This document shows, in pieces, positions 49,850 through 58,250 of a stretch of DNA of 64,000 bases. A program made the position numbers and the translations under genes. Within the stretch, counting starts at the first letter, position 1. Each line of letters starts with the position of its first letter. The notes beneath the pieces were generated by a model. It was not told the DNA's origin and did no database searches. It was given only the letters and a program-made list of their open reading frames with translations. Origin of the DNA: Streptomyces ochraceiscleroticus (GTDB lineage Bacteria; Actinomycetota; Actinomycetes; Streptomycetales; Streptomycetaceae); NCBI RefSeq assembly GCF_000720485.1, contig NZ_JOAX01000003.1, positions 62,001 through 126,000 on the forward strand. The letters run 5' to 3'.

Positions 49850-51232
49850 GTGGCCATCTCCGTCTTCGATCTTTTCTCCATCGGCATCGGCCCGTCCTCC
49901 TCCCATACGGTCGGCCCGATGCGCGCGGCACGGATGTTCGTGGGCCGCCTCAAGAAGGACGGCCTCCTCGCGCAGACCACGTCCGTACGGGCCGAGCTCT
50001 TCGGCTCCCTCGGCGCCACCGGCCACGGCCACGGCACCCCCAAGGCCGTCCTGCTGGGCCTGGAGGGCCACTCGCCGCGCACCGTCGACGTCGAGAATGC
50101 CGACGAGATGGTGGAGCGCATCCGCACGACCAAGCGGCTGCGGCTGCTGGACGCCGAGATAGGCGATGTGCACGAGATCGACTTCGACGAGTCGACCGAG
50201 CTGATCCTGCACCGCCGCCGCTCACTGCCGTACCACGCCAACGGCATGACCCTCTTCGCGTACGACGAGCACGGCGCCCCGCTGCTGGAGAAGACGTACT
50301 ACTCGGTCGGCGGCGGCTTCGTCGTGGACGAGGACGCGGTCGGCGCCGACCGCATCGTGCTCGACGACACCGTGCTGAAGTACCCCTTCCGCACCGGCGA
50401 CGAGCTGCTGCGGCTCGCCCAGGAGACCGGCCTGTCGATCTCCGCGCTGATGCTGGAGAACGAGAAGGCGTGGCGCACGGAGGAGGAGATCCGCGCCGGG
50501 CTGCTGGAGATCTGGCACGTCATGCAGGGCTGCGTGAGCCGCGGCCTGTCCCGCGAGGGCATCCTGCCGGGCGGCCTGAAGGTACGCCGCCGGGCGGCGA
50601 ACGCGGCCCGCGCGCTGCGCTCCGAGGGTGACCCGCTGGCCCACGCGATGGAGTGGGTCACGCTCTACGCGATGGCCGTCAACGAGGAGAACGCGGCGGG
50701 CGGCCGGGTCGTGACCGCGCCCACCAACGGCGCGGCCGGCATCATCCCCGCCGTCCTGCACTACTACGTGAACTTCGTGCCCGGCGCGGATGAGGACGGC
50801 GTGGTCCGCTTCCTGCTGGCCGCGGGCGCCATCGGCATGCTCTTCAAGGAGAACGCCTCCATCTCCGGCGCCGAGGTCGGCTGCCAGGGCGAGGTCGGCT
50901 CGGCCTGCTCGATGGCGGCGGGCGGCCTGGCGGAGGTACTGGGCGGCTCCCCGGAGCAGGTGGAGAACGCCGCGGAGATCGGCATGGAGCACAACCTCGG
51001 CCTGACCTGCGACCCGGTCGGCGGCCTGGTGCAGATCCCGTGCATCGAGCGCAACGGCATGGCCTCGGCGAAGGCGGTCACCGCGGCGCGCATGGCGCTG
51101 CGCGGCGACGGCCGGCACCACGTCTCCCTCGACAAGGTCATCAAGACCATGAAGGACACCGGCGCCGACATGAGCGTGAAGTACAAGGAGACAGCGCGCG
51201 GCGGCCTCGCGGTCAACATCATCGAGTGCTGA
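49850..51232 (+). CDS. sdaA: L-serine ammonia-lyase, single-chain Fe-S type
   Basis: 460 residues, both subdomains in one chain like E. coli Sda[21 protein letters not shown] opens the beta domain; [40 protein letters not shown] and [20 protein letters not shown] carry the Cys residues of the [4Fe-4S] cluster and the substrate loop. It converts serine to pyruvate and ammonia, so with glyA and the gcv genes it drains glycine through serine. GTG start with AAAGGAG upstream; its own transcription unit, 280 bases after glyA. Confidence 0.96.
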   Translation: MAISVFDLFSIGIGPSSSHTVGPMRAARMFVGRLKKDGLLAQTTSVRAELFGSLGATGHGHGTPKAVLLGLEGHSPRTVDVENADEMVERIRTTKRLRLLDAEIGDVHEIDFDESTELILHRRRSLPYHANGMTLFAYDEHGAPLLEKTYYSVGGGFVVDEDAVGADRIVLDDTVLKYPFRTGDELLRLAQETGLSISALMLENEKAWRTEEEIRAGLLEIWHVMQGCVSRGLSREGILPGGLKVRRRAANAARALRSEGDPLAHAMEWVTLYAMAVNEENAAGGRVVTAPTNGAAGIIPAVLHYYVNFVPGADEDGVVRFLLAAGAIGMLFKENASISGAEVGCQGEVGSACSMAAGGLAEVLGGSPEQVENAAEIGMEHNLGLTCDPVGGLVQIPCIERNGMASAKAVTAARMALRGDGRHHVSLDKVIKTMKDTGADMSVKYKETARGGLAVNIIEC

Positions 51233-51283
51233 CCGGCTCGCCCGGCGACCGGCACACAGCCGGTCTCCGGACCCGCCCCCGAG

Positions 51284-51299
51284 CGTGATCCAGATCACG
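51284..51299. promoter_or_regulatory. CRP-like palindrome
   Basis: CGTGATCCAGATCACG contains GTGA-N6-TCAC, differing by one central base from the classic CRP consensus core. It lies 52 bases after sdaA and 36 before a possible mini-ORF. Streptomyces Crp sites (GTG-N6-GNCAC as I recall) are similar. Confidence 0.55.
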
Positions 51300-51334
51300 G
51301 AATACCCCTGGAGGTCGGGGGCAGGCGCCCGTTC

Positions 51335-51412
51335 GTGATTCTCGTGATGCTGATCGCCCTGGCAACGCTGGGCCTGCTGGTGGCGCGCTACGCGCCCCGC
51401 CCCCCGGCCTGA
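51335..51412 (+). CDS. possible 25-residue hydrophobic peptide
   Basis: GTG-initiated frame reading roughly MILVMLIALATLGLLVARYA, then Pro-rich RPPA. That makes one membrane helix with a basic end. A GGAGGTCGGGGG run lies upstream but 15 or more bases away, which weakens the case. It sits between a CRP-like site and a canonical terminator. Whether it is translated is uncertain. Confidence 0.3.
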   Translation: MILVMLIALATLGLLVARYAPRPPA

Positions 51413-51427
51413 CCTCTTTACCCCGCG

Positions 51428-51470
51428 ACGGGTCCGAACCTCCCCCGGTTCGGACCCGTTGTCGTTTTTT
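51428..51470 (+). terminator. canonical rho-independent terminator
   Basis: 13-bp perfect stem ACGGGTCCGAACC (51428-51440) with 51447-51459, 6-base loop, then GTTTTTT at 51464-51470. T-tracts are rare in this DNA, so this is the best intrinsic terminator in the window. Confidence 0.92.
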
Positions 51471-51715
51471 GCTTGCGCCCCGGGCCCACACCCCGTATCC
51501 GTAGGACTCACGGGGAACTCCCGTACGCCGAACGGCGTTTGGTTGTCGACGGCGCTTGTCACACAGCGTGCACAGCCGTCGTGCACGGGGGACGTCGAGG
51601 GGAGCGACGAAGCACGGTCGGAGGGCAACTCCACCTTTGAGACCTTGCGTCAGCGGGCATGTCCATGATGGACCGCAGTGACGCTTGGTAATCGCACGGT
51701 TGCGGGAGGATTGCA

Positions 51716-52273
51716 ATGCTGCACGGCGTCGATGTCAGCTCGTACCAGCCCACGTACTCCACCAAGGGCCTGGACTTCGTCTTCATCAAGGCCACCGAGG
51801 GCCGCTCGTACATCAATCCCCACCAGAGCTCCCAGGCGTCGCGGGCCCGTGAGGCGGGGTGCGTGGTCGGCTTCTACCACTTCCTGTGGCCGGGAAACAT
51901 CGCGGCGCAGGCCCGGTACTTCGTCGACAAGTGCGCGTCGAAACTGGGCGACGTACTGATAGTCGACTGGGAGCGCACCAGCGCCGGGACGTACGCGAGC
52001 AATGCGCAGAAGGACCAGTTCATCCGCGAGGTGAAGGCCCTGCGGCCGCACCGCCACCAGGTACTCCTGTACTGCAACCGCGACTTCTGGCTCAACCACG
52101 ACACCACGTCCTACGCCGGCGACGGCCTGTGGATAGCGGACTACGTCTCCGCGGGCCACCCGCGGATCAAGGCCAAGTGGCGCTTCCACCAGTACACGGA
52201 CAGCCCGATCGACAAGAACGTCGGCCAGTTCTCCAGCAAGGCCGCTCTCAAGGCGTGGGCCAACGAAGAATAG
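51716..52273 (+). CDS. GH25-family lysozyme-like protein, no signal peptide
   Basis: 185 residues. HGVDVSSYQP (Asp), FVFIKATEGRSYINP, GFYHFLWPG, the catalytic pair in LIVDWER and RFHQYTD are GH25 motifs. These enzymes cut the muramic acid linkage in peptidoglycan. It begins with the catalytic domain and has no secretion signal or binding module, like a bare endolysin. ATG at 51716 has GGGAGGATT upstream. No phage genes adjoin it. How, or whether, it leaves the cell is unclear. Confidence 0.88.
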   Translation: MLHGVDVSSYQPTYSTKGLDFVFIKATEGRSYINPHQSSQASRAREAGCVVGFYHFLWPGNIAAQARYFVDKCASKLGDVLIVDWERTSAGTYASNAQKDQFIREVKALRPHRHQVLLYCNRDFWLNHDTTSYAGDGLWIADYVSAGHPRIKAKWRFHQYTDSPIDKNVGQFSSKAALKAWANEE

Positions 52274-52360
52274 AGTTTCCTCGTACGTACGCGTCTGTGT
52301 GCCGGTGCCGCCCGCCTCTCCGCGGGCCCCGGTGTCACAGCGAGACCACGAGGAGCCACC

Positions 52361-53191
52361 GTGACCGACCCGGCGTCCATGAGCCTGCAGCAGGAGATCG
52401 CCCGGGATCTCCAGGTGTCCGCGTCCTTCGACGCGCACGAGGAGATCGAGCGCCGGGTGGCCTTCCTCACCGAGCGGCTGACCAGCACGGGGCTGCGCTC
52501 CCTGGTGCTCGGCATCAGCGGCGGCGTGGACTCCACCACCGCGGGCCGGCTCTGCCAGCTCGCGGTGGAGCGGGCCCGGGAGGCGGGGCACGACGCGACG
52601 TTCTACGCCATGCGGCTGCCCTACGGCGTCCAGGCCGACGAGCACGACGCGCAGCTCGCGCTCTCCTTCATCAAGGCCGACCAGCTGCTCACCGTCGACG
52701 TGAAGCCGGCCAGCGACGCGGCGCTGGCGGCCGTCCTGGCGGGCGGGGCGACCTTCCGTGACGCCCACCACCAGGACTTCGTACAGGGCAACATCAAGGC
52801 CCGGCAGCGCATGATCGCGCAGTACGCGGTGGCCGGCGCGCAGGAGGGTCTGGTCGTGGGCACCGACCACGCCGCCGAGGCCGTCTCCGGCTTCTTCACC
52901 AAGTTCGGCGACGGCGCCGCCGACCTGGTGCCGCTGACCGGGCTGACCAAGCGCCGGGTGCGCGCGGTGGCCGAGGCCCTCGGCGCCCCCGCCGAGCTGG
53001 TCTGGAAGACCCCGACCGCCGACCTGGAGACGCTGGACCCGGGCAAGGCGGACGAGGACGCGCTCGGCGTCACGTACGACGACATCGACGACTTCCTGGA
53101 GGGCAAGCCGGTCAGCGAGCAGACGTACGAGACGATCGTCCGCCGCTACCGCCTCACGGCCCACAAGCGCGAACTGCCGATCGCGCCCTGA
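52361..53191 (+). CDS. nadE: NH3-dependent NAD synthetase
   Basis: 276 residues, the short ammonia-using form without a glutaminase domain. PP-loop LVLGISGGVDSTTAGRLCQL, QGNIKARQRMIAQYA, VVGTDHAAEAVSGFFTKFGD and ELVWKTPTADLETLDPGKAD are family blocks. It amidates nicotinic acid adenine dinucleotide to NAD. GTG start with CGAGGAGCC upstream. Confidence 0.96.
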   Translation: MTDPASMSLQQEIARDLQVSASFDAHEEIERRVAFLTERLTSTGLRSLVLGISGGVDSTTAGRLCQLAVERAREAGHDATFYAMRLPYGVQADEHDAQLALSFIKADQLLTVDVKPASDAALAAVLAGGATFRDAHHQDFVQGNIKARQRMIAQYAVAGAQEGLVVGTDHAAEAVSGFFTKFGDGAADLVPLTGLTKRRVRAVAEALGAPAELVWKTPTADLETLDPGKADEDALGVTYDDIDDFLEGKPVSEQTYETIVRRYRLTAHKRELPIAP

Positions 53192-53419
53192 GCCGGCGCG
53201 GGCCGGGCGTCGGCCGCGACGCGGGCAGCGGGCGCCCGGCCGGGGCCGTGCCCCTGCCCCGGTTCTCCCGCCCGGCACGGAAATGTCATGCCCCCGCTAG
53301 GGGGTCTTCCGCCGTGCGACGGTGAATCGTGGCCGCCGACGGGCATGCATCGGGCCATGGGATGCCACCAAGTGCGATCGGAAGATCAACTGTCAGTGGG
53401 TGCCTCTACGCTCCGGAGC

Positions 53420-53776
53420 ATGAGTCACGCAGACCTGCGCGAACTCCATACCGCGCTCACTCTCGCCGCCGACCTCGCCTCGGGCCTGCAGACGGCCCCC
53501 AGCCGGCAGGACGCCGACCAGCTGGTCGACGTCCTGCGGCGCGCCCTGACCGCCGCCGGATCGCTCGGCACCGAGACCGGGCCGGCCGGCAGCCCGACCG
53601 GCTGCGCCGCGCATCCGCACGGCGCGGTCGACCCGCTGTACGGCGACCCCGAGGACCCGCTGCCGCCGGGGTACGGCAAGTGCCTGCTGTGCAACGACCG
53701 TCGCCGCCGCGCGGACGCGCGGCAGCCTTTGCGGCTGAACCGCCGCCGCTTTCGCGGACCTGATTGCTCGCCGTAG
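53420..53776 (+). CDS. hypothetical protein, 118 residues
   Basis: SHADLRELHTALTLAADLAS is a helical N-terminal half; the second half has Cys residues in GCAAHPHGAVDPL and KCLLCNDRRRR, a possible zinc-binding C-H…C-x-x-C arrangement, and a basic tail LNRRRFRGPD. No family recognised. The ribosome site CGGAG lies very close to the ATG at 53420, so the start is uncertain, but codon bias supports the frame. Confidence 0.6.
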   Translation: MSHADLRELHTALTLAADLASGLQTAPSRQDADQLVDVLRRALTAAGSLGTETGPAGSPTGCAAHPHGAVDPLYGDPEDPLPPGYGKCLLCNDRRRRADARQPLRLNRRRFRGPDCSP

Positions 53777-53818
53777 GGCTTCCTCAATTGATGGCTGATG
53801 TCTCATTCGCCAATGGAC

Positions 53819-54568
53819 TCAGCCGGACAGCCCCAGGTCGTACAGGAGCTGATAGCGGCCGGGCGCGACGGGCAGAAAGGCGTGCAGTCCCGCCTGGAGG
53901 AAGACGGCCACCGTGCTCGCCCCGATGACCACTCCGGCGAGGAGCAGCGCGGTCTGCCCCGCCACGCGGTGCGGGCCCTGCGTGGGGATCCGCCGCGCCG
54001 TGGTGAGGTGCGAGGTGACCAGCACGGCGCCGATCGCGAGCACCGACGCCTGGAAGAACAGCCACGCCCAGACGCCGGCCGGCAGCCCCTGGACCAGGTC
54101 GCCGTACGCACCGGCGCCGTAGGTTCCACCGCCGAACGCCCCGCTGCCGTACGCCGTATCGCTCTGGGCCCCGCCGCCGGGCGTCCGGCCGCCGGGCAGG
54201 AGGTACGGCAGCGCCTGCCATCCCGCCGCCAGCGAACCGGCCGTGCAACCGACGAGCGCGAGCCCCCACCCCATGAGGTAGTCCCGGCGCGGCACCGCGC
54301 CGCGCAGTCCCTGCCGGACGATGTGCGCGGCGCCCAGCAGCGCCAGCACCATGAACATCCGCTGTACGACGCAGAGCGGGCATGGCGCTTCCCCCTCGGC
54401 GAACTGCAGATACAGCCCGGCGCAGAGAACGCCGGTCCAGGCGGTCACGAAGAGACAGGCGAACCAGTACTGCGCGCGGGCGATGATTCCCGGCGGCCCG
54501 GAATCCAGTGCGGGAATCGCCGGCATACTCATCGGCGTCGTCATCCGCCCGGTCAGCAGTGCACTCAT
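53819..54568 (-). CDS. DsbB-like disulfide bond formation protein
   Basis: 249 residues with four or more membrane helices. APCPLCVVQRMFM (Cys63, Cys66) is the DsbB active pair facing the outside, which passes electrons from DsbA to quinone. The second extracytoplasmic loop is a long Gly/Tyr/Ala-rich stretch (GSGAFGGGTYGAGAYGD) without cysteines, so the second Cys pair of E. coli DsbB is missing. ATG at 54568. It is last in a minus-strand cluster with DsbA-, CcdA- and DUF5993-like genes. Confidence 0.82.
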   Translation of the reverse strand: MSALLTGRMTTPMSMPAIPALDSGPPGIIARAQYWFACLFVTAWTGVLCAGLYLQFAEGEAPCPLCVVQRMFMVLALLGAAHIVRQGLRGAVPRRDYLMGWGLALVGCTAGSLAAGWQALPYLLPGGRTPGGGAQSDTAYGSGAFGGGTYGAGAYGDLVQGLPAGVWAWLFFQASVLAIGAVLVTSHLTTARRIPTQGPHRVAGQTALLLAGVVIGASTVAVFLQAGLHAFLPVAPGRYQLLYDLGLSG

Positions 54569-54638
54569 GACAAAGAAAACTCCGGTCCAGTCGTTTCCGG
54601 TCCGTCGGCGGGAAAACGCCGGCGGGGCACGGCGCGGT

Positions 54639-54803
54639 TCACCGCGCGAGACCGAGCGCGAGAATCTCCGGGACGTGATGCGCCATCAGCCACACGACGG
54701 CGGCGAACATCGCCGACCACACCGCGACCACCACCACCCGGCTCCGCCGGCCCACGATGCACAGGAGCGTGGCGAAGAGACCGGCGAAGAGGAGGGCGTC
54801 CAT
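54639..54803 (-). CDS. small membrane protein, DUF5993-like
   Basis: 54 residues: MDALLFAGLFATLLCIVGRR, then VVVVAVWSAMFAAVVWLMAH and a short tail. Two membrane helices, hairpin topology. DUF5993 proteins (MDxLLF…) typically sit directly before DsbB-like genes, as here, and may be partners of DsbB. Weak ribosome site. Assignment by pattern memory. Confidence 0.65.
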   Translation of the reverse strand: MDALLFAGLFATLLCIVGRRSRVVVVAVWSAMFAAVVWLMAHHVPEILALGLAR

Positions 54804-54914
54804 GGCTCGGCAACGTAGTGGCCGGCCGGCGCCATACCGCGTACGCCACGGAAGGTCACCGGCCACCGCCCCGGATATGAGCCGAATGGCCCTACGCATC
54901 CCCCATGGGTGGGA

Positions 54915-55745
54915 TCAGTCCTTCGTCTTCTTTTCCGGACGCAGCGCGATCCGGCCGAGCACCGCGGCGACCACGAGCGCGGCCGCCGCGATCAGCACGG
55001 AATCCGGCACGGCGGCGCCGACGCCGGACACCCATTCTTCCAGCCGGAATTCGGAGTCGGTGTCCAGAATTCCGGGCAGCGCACTCGTGCCGTTGAAGGC
55101 CAGGAAAAGAATGCCGATGCCGATGAAGAACAGCCCGGAAATCAGCGACGTGGTGTGCAGGCGCAGCGGCCCGACGGCGAATTCCCGGCCGCGCAGCCAG
55201 CCGCGCCGCCCCAGTTGGAAGCGGTCCCACAGCAGGGCCAGGACGAACAGCGGCAGCGCCATCCCGAGGGCGTACACCGCGAGCATCGACGCGCCGTACA
55301 CGGGCGAGCCGCTGACCGCCGTGACCGTCAGCACGGCGCCCAGGATCGGCCCGGCGCAGAAGCCCGCGAGGCCGTAGACGCAGCCCAGGAGGAAGGTCGA
55401 GACGGCCGAGCGGGGGGTGATCCGCGCGGCGGCGGACTGTGCGCGGCGGGACGCGAAGCCCAGCCCCAGGATCTGCAGCACGCCCATCGCGATCACCACC
55501 CAGCCGCCGACGGCGATGAGCAGGTCGCGGTGGCCGTTGAAGAGCCGGCTCGCGGCGGTGCTGGCGGCGCCGAGCGGTACGAGCGTGACCGCCAGGCCCA
55601 GGTAGAACACGCCGGTCCGGGCCAGCAGCCGGCCGGGCGTGGCGAGCGAGTACGCGAAGAAGGCCGGCAGCAGCAGCGCGCTGCACGGGCTGAGCAGGGC
55701 GAGGGCGCCGCCCAGGAAAGCGGCGAGGTAACCGATGTCGGTCAC
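54915..55745 (-). CDS. CcdA-like cytochrome c biogenesis/thiol transmembrane protein
   Basis: 276 residues, six core membrane helices. LLSPCSALLLPAFFAYS (Cys21) and GLAGFCAGPILGAVLTV carry the two redox cysteines that carry electrons from cytoplasmic thioredoxin to extracytoplasmic thioredoxin-like proteins. A further C-terminal helix (SVLIAAAALVVAAVLGRIAL) and basic tail follow. GTG at 55745 overlaps the DsbA-like stop by GTGA. In combination with DsbA and DsbB it suggests both oxidising and reducing branches. Confidence 0.88.
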   Translation of the reverse strand: MTDIGYLAAFLGGALALLSPCSALLLPAFFAYSLATPGRLLARTGVFYLGLAVTLVPLGAASTAASRLFNGHRDLLIAVGGWVVIAMGVLQILGLGFASRRAQSAAARITPRSAVSTFLLGCVYGLAGFCAGPILGAVLTVTAVSGSPVYGASMLAVYALGMALPLFVLALLWDRFQLGRRGWLRGREFAVGPLRLHTTSLISGLFFIGIGILFLAFNGTSALPGILDTDSEFRLEEWVSGVGAAVPDSVLIAAAALVVAAVLGRIALRPEKKTKD

Positions 55746-56509
55746 TTGCCGCCCCCGCTCTTCCGCGCCCGGCCGGCGGCCTCGTCGACGGCCTGGGTGA
55801 AGGTGGCGGTGGGCTGTGCCCCGGCGATCGGCGCCCCGTTGACCAGGAAGGACGGCGTGGACTGCACGCCGAGCCGGTACCCCTCCTGCTGGTCCCGGTC
55901 CAGCGCCTTCTTCGCCGCGTCGCTCTTCATGTCGCGCCGGAAGCGGTCGATGTCCTCGACGCCGCTGTCGCGCGCCAGCTCGACCAGCTTGTCCTCGGCG
56001 AGCGCGGGGCCCTTGCGGCTCTTGGCGTACAGCGCGTCGTGCAGCTCCCAGAACTTGCCCTGCTGTCCGGCGGCCCAGGACGCGCGGGCCGCCCGCTCGG
56101 AGTCCTCGCCGTAGATGGTGAAGTTGCGGAACTCGATGCGCAGGACGCCCTCGTCCACGTACTTCTCGATCAGTTCGGGCTGGGTCTCGCGGGCGAAGCG
56201 GCCGCAGAAGCCGCACTGGTAGTCGGCGTACTCGACGAGTACGACCGGCGCGTCGGCGCGGCCGACGGCCAGCGCGTCGCCCTTCTCCCGGCGCGAGGTC
56301 TGCTTCGCGAGGTCGTCGTACATCTTCTGGCGCCCGCCGGGGTCCCCCTCCGAGACGGAGGCGGCGGGTTCGGGCTCGGCGGACTTGCTGTCGCCGCTGC
56401 CCTCGACGGCCGTGCCGACGGCGATGCCGAGGGCGACGAGTCCGACGATGAGGGCGAGGATCGCGCCGACGGCCGCGAGGCGGCGGCCCGGCGAAGCGGA
56501 TGCGGACAT
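55742..56509 (-). CDS. DsbA-like membrane-anchored thioredoxin-fold protein
   Basis: 255 residues. An N-terminal anchor (LAAVGAILALIVGLVALGIA), an acidic linker, then a DsbA fold: VVLVEYADYQCGFCGRFARE with Cys99-Gly-Phe-Cys102, helical insert, and the cis-Pro loop VQSTPSFLVNG. It would introduce or exchange disulfides in secreted proteins. ATG at 56509 has AGGAG upstream. Coupled to the CcdA-like gene. Confidence 0.92.
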   Translation of the reverse strand: MSASASPGRRLAAVGAILALIVGLVALGIAVGTAVEGSGDSKSAEPEPAASVSEGDPGGRQKMYDDLAKQTSRREKGDALAVGRADAPVVLVEYADYQCGFCGRFARETQPELIEKYVDEGVLRIEFRNFTIYGEDSERAARASWAAGQQGKFWELHDALYAKSRKGPALAEDKLVELARDSGVEDIDRFRRDMKSDAAKKALDRDQQEGYRLGVQSTPSFLVNGAPIAGAQPTATFTQAVDEAAGRARKSGGGK

Positions 56510-56601
56510 GGGTGTGCTCCTGACGTACGGATGCGGATACGGAGGTGGTGCAGCCAGGGCGCGACGGCCGGTCCGGGGACGGACCGGGGCGCGCGGCGGG
56601 G

Positions 56602-57042
56602 CTATATCCGCAGTACGGGCAGGAGGGCGCAGGGGTCGGTGGCGGGGGCCGGGCCGGTGGGCGGCCGGGCGAGCGCGCAGCTCGCGGGGTCGTGGGAGAG
56701 GTACGGGACCGGGGTGACCGCGGGCGCCGCGAGCGGTTCACCGCGGTGCGTCGCGGGCGCGGGCACGGTCTCACCCTGCCCGGGCGCGTCGTGCGGCGCG
56801 CACTTCTTGGGCGCGGAGGCGGCGACGGGGGCGGGCGCGACGTCGGAGACGGGCGCCGCCTCGGATGGTGCGGAGCCCGGCGCCGCTACGGACGCGGTGG
56901 CCGGCATCGTCACGGATGCGGCGGCGGCCCGCGTCGCGGCCGGTCCGCCGGATGTACCGCACAGCAGCGGTGCGAAGACCACCGTCAGGAGGAGGAGCAG
57001 CGTCCAGGCCGCCGAGCGGTGCGCACGTCCCGTCGCTCCCAT
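56602..57042 (-). CDS. hypothetical secreted Ala/Pro-rich protein with few cysteines
   Basis: 146 residues. Signal-like helix AAWTLLLLLTVVFAPLLCGT, then low-complexity Ala/Pro/Val sequence with spaced cysteines (KKCAPHD, PASCALA, TDPCALL). ATG at 57042 has GGGAGGGAGCGG upstream; a -10-like TAGGAT lies at 57099-57104. It is first in the minus-strand cluster, 92 bases before the DsbA-like gene, so it may be a disulfide substrate or accessory. No family recognised. Confidence 0.6.
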   Translation of the reverse strand: MGATGRAHRSAAWTLLLLLTVVFAPLLCGTSGGPAATRAAAASVTMPATASVAAPGSAPSEAAPVSDVAPAPVAASAPKKCAPHDAPGQGETVPAPATHRGEPLAAPAVTPVPYLSHDPASCALARPPTGPAPATDPCALLPVLRI

Positions 57043-57425
57043 GCGTCCGCTCCCTCCCCGGTGTCCGGTGCCGCCCACGGGCGAGCGGCTCGGCGCCCAT
57101 CCTACGGACCGCCGAGGCCCCGGCCCGGCACCCGTATCCCCCTTGGCGAATTCCGGTAATTACTCAGCGATTCCTGGCCGGGAAAGGCAATTGCAAGGTC
57201 GGTGGCACAACTCACCTTCGATCAGCCGTGACTTACTCCCTATACCTCCCCAGCTGACCGTTATGCCCTTTTGGCAGCCGCCCACCCCGCCTGCGATAGT
57301 CGGGGCAACGACCCCCCATTGACCCGGGCCAGGTCGTCAACGCGCCGCGGGCACACCCCTTCCGCTCTCGGCGCGCGACTACTGGGGCCCGTTCCGCGAC
57401 ACCGCGGAAGGGCCCCAGTCACGTT
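57043..57425. other. gene-free gap with terminator and promoter
   Basis: No credible gene. It holds a -10-like TAGGAT (57099-57104, minus) for the thiol cluster, an A/T-richer stretch around 57150-57260, and the terminator of the ATPase gene at 57381-57419. Confidence 0.5.
57381..57419. terminator. terminator of anti-sigma-type ATPase gene
   Basis: ACTGGGGCCC-G-TTCCGCG (57381-57398, one bulged G) pairs with CGCGGAAGGGCCCCAGT (57403-57419), 17 bp and 4-base loop. It begins 6 bases past the minus-strand gene end. Confidence 0.85.
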
Positions 57426-57974
57426 TTACGCGCGGTCCGTCACCCGCATCTCGAACCACGTCGTCTTGCCGCGCGGCAGCAGGTCAACGCCCCAGCGGTC
57501 GGAGAGCTTGTCCACGAGGAAGAGCCCGCGACCGCTGATGTCCAGCTCGTGGACCGGCATCAGACAGGGCAGGCCGCGGGACGGATCGCGCACCTCGATG
57601 CGGATCCAGCCGCGGCGGCGCAGCATCCGCAGGCCGAACGTGCGGGCGCCGGTGTGCCGGACGGCGTTGCCGACCAGCTCCGAGACGAGCAGCACGGCAT
57701 GCTCGGCGAGCCCGGGCGTCAGCGACCACTGTTTCAGCAGGACGGACTGCGTCAATCTCCGGGCCGTGGCGGCCGATTCGGGGCGCGAGGGCAGCCGTAC
57801 CTCTTCATGGGCGGGATCGCCGATGAGATCGAGCGTCCGGGACGCTCCGTCGTCCCGAGCGGCAGCCGTCACCCTGGCCCTCTCCCCCTCCGCGTCCTGG
57901 GCGGGCAGCACCCATCGCGCGGCAGCCGTGCCGGTCCCCGGCCGCGGCTGCTCCGTACCTTCGAGGCCCGCCAT
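57426..57974 (-). CDS. HATPase_c_2 ATP-binding protein (anti-sigma/serine kinase-like)
   Basis: 182 residues. The GHKL-type fold shows LLVSELVGNAVRHTGARTFG (N box), VRDPSRGLP and GRGLFLVDKLSDRWG (G box). Such stand-alone ATPases, abundant in streptomycetes, act as SpoIIAB/RsbW-like switch proteins or regulators. No sigma factor or antagonist gene is adjacent. ATG at 57974 is chosen; upstream in-frame ATGs extend into non-conserved Gly/Arg sequence. Confidence 0.85.
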   Translation of the reverse strand: MAGLEGTEQPRPGTGTAAARWVLPAQDAEGERARVTAAARDDGASRTLDLIGDPAHEEVRLPSRPESAATARRLTQSVLLKQWSLTPGLAEHAVLLVSELVGNAVRHTGARTFGLRMLRRRGWIRIEVRDPSRGLPCLMPVHELDISGRGLFLVDKLSDRWGVDLLPRGKTTWFEMRVTDRA

Positions 57975-58250
57975 GCCACCATCATGGACGCAATGGGCAC
58001 GGTACGGGGGCGGAACCGCTGGAATCGGTCGCCCGGAATCCACGGTTCCCCCGCCCCCTGCCGACATATGCCATGGGCAGTCAACACCCCCGCGCAGCCC
58101 TCCTGACCTGCGACGCAACCCGCCCGCAGATGATCGACAGGGCCGTTTCGCGAGGATCGCTCAAGCTTCCCCTGAGCCGGGCGTCATTCGCCCGCAAGGA
58201 GCACGGGCTATGGACGCCCGATCCCCTCCGTACCACCAACACCGCTCTTG

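Noticed and set aside
51716..52273. Prophage signalled by the lysozyme gene
   Set aside because: Flanking genes are sdaA and nadE; no integrase, holin, structural genes or attachment repeats were seen.
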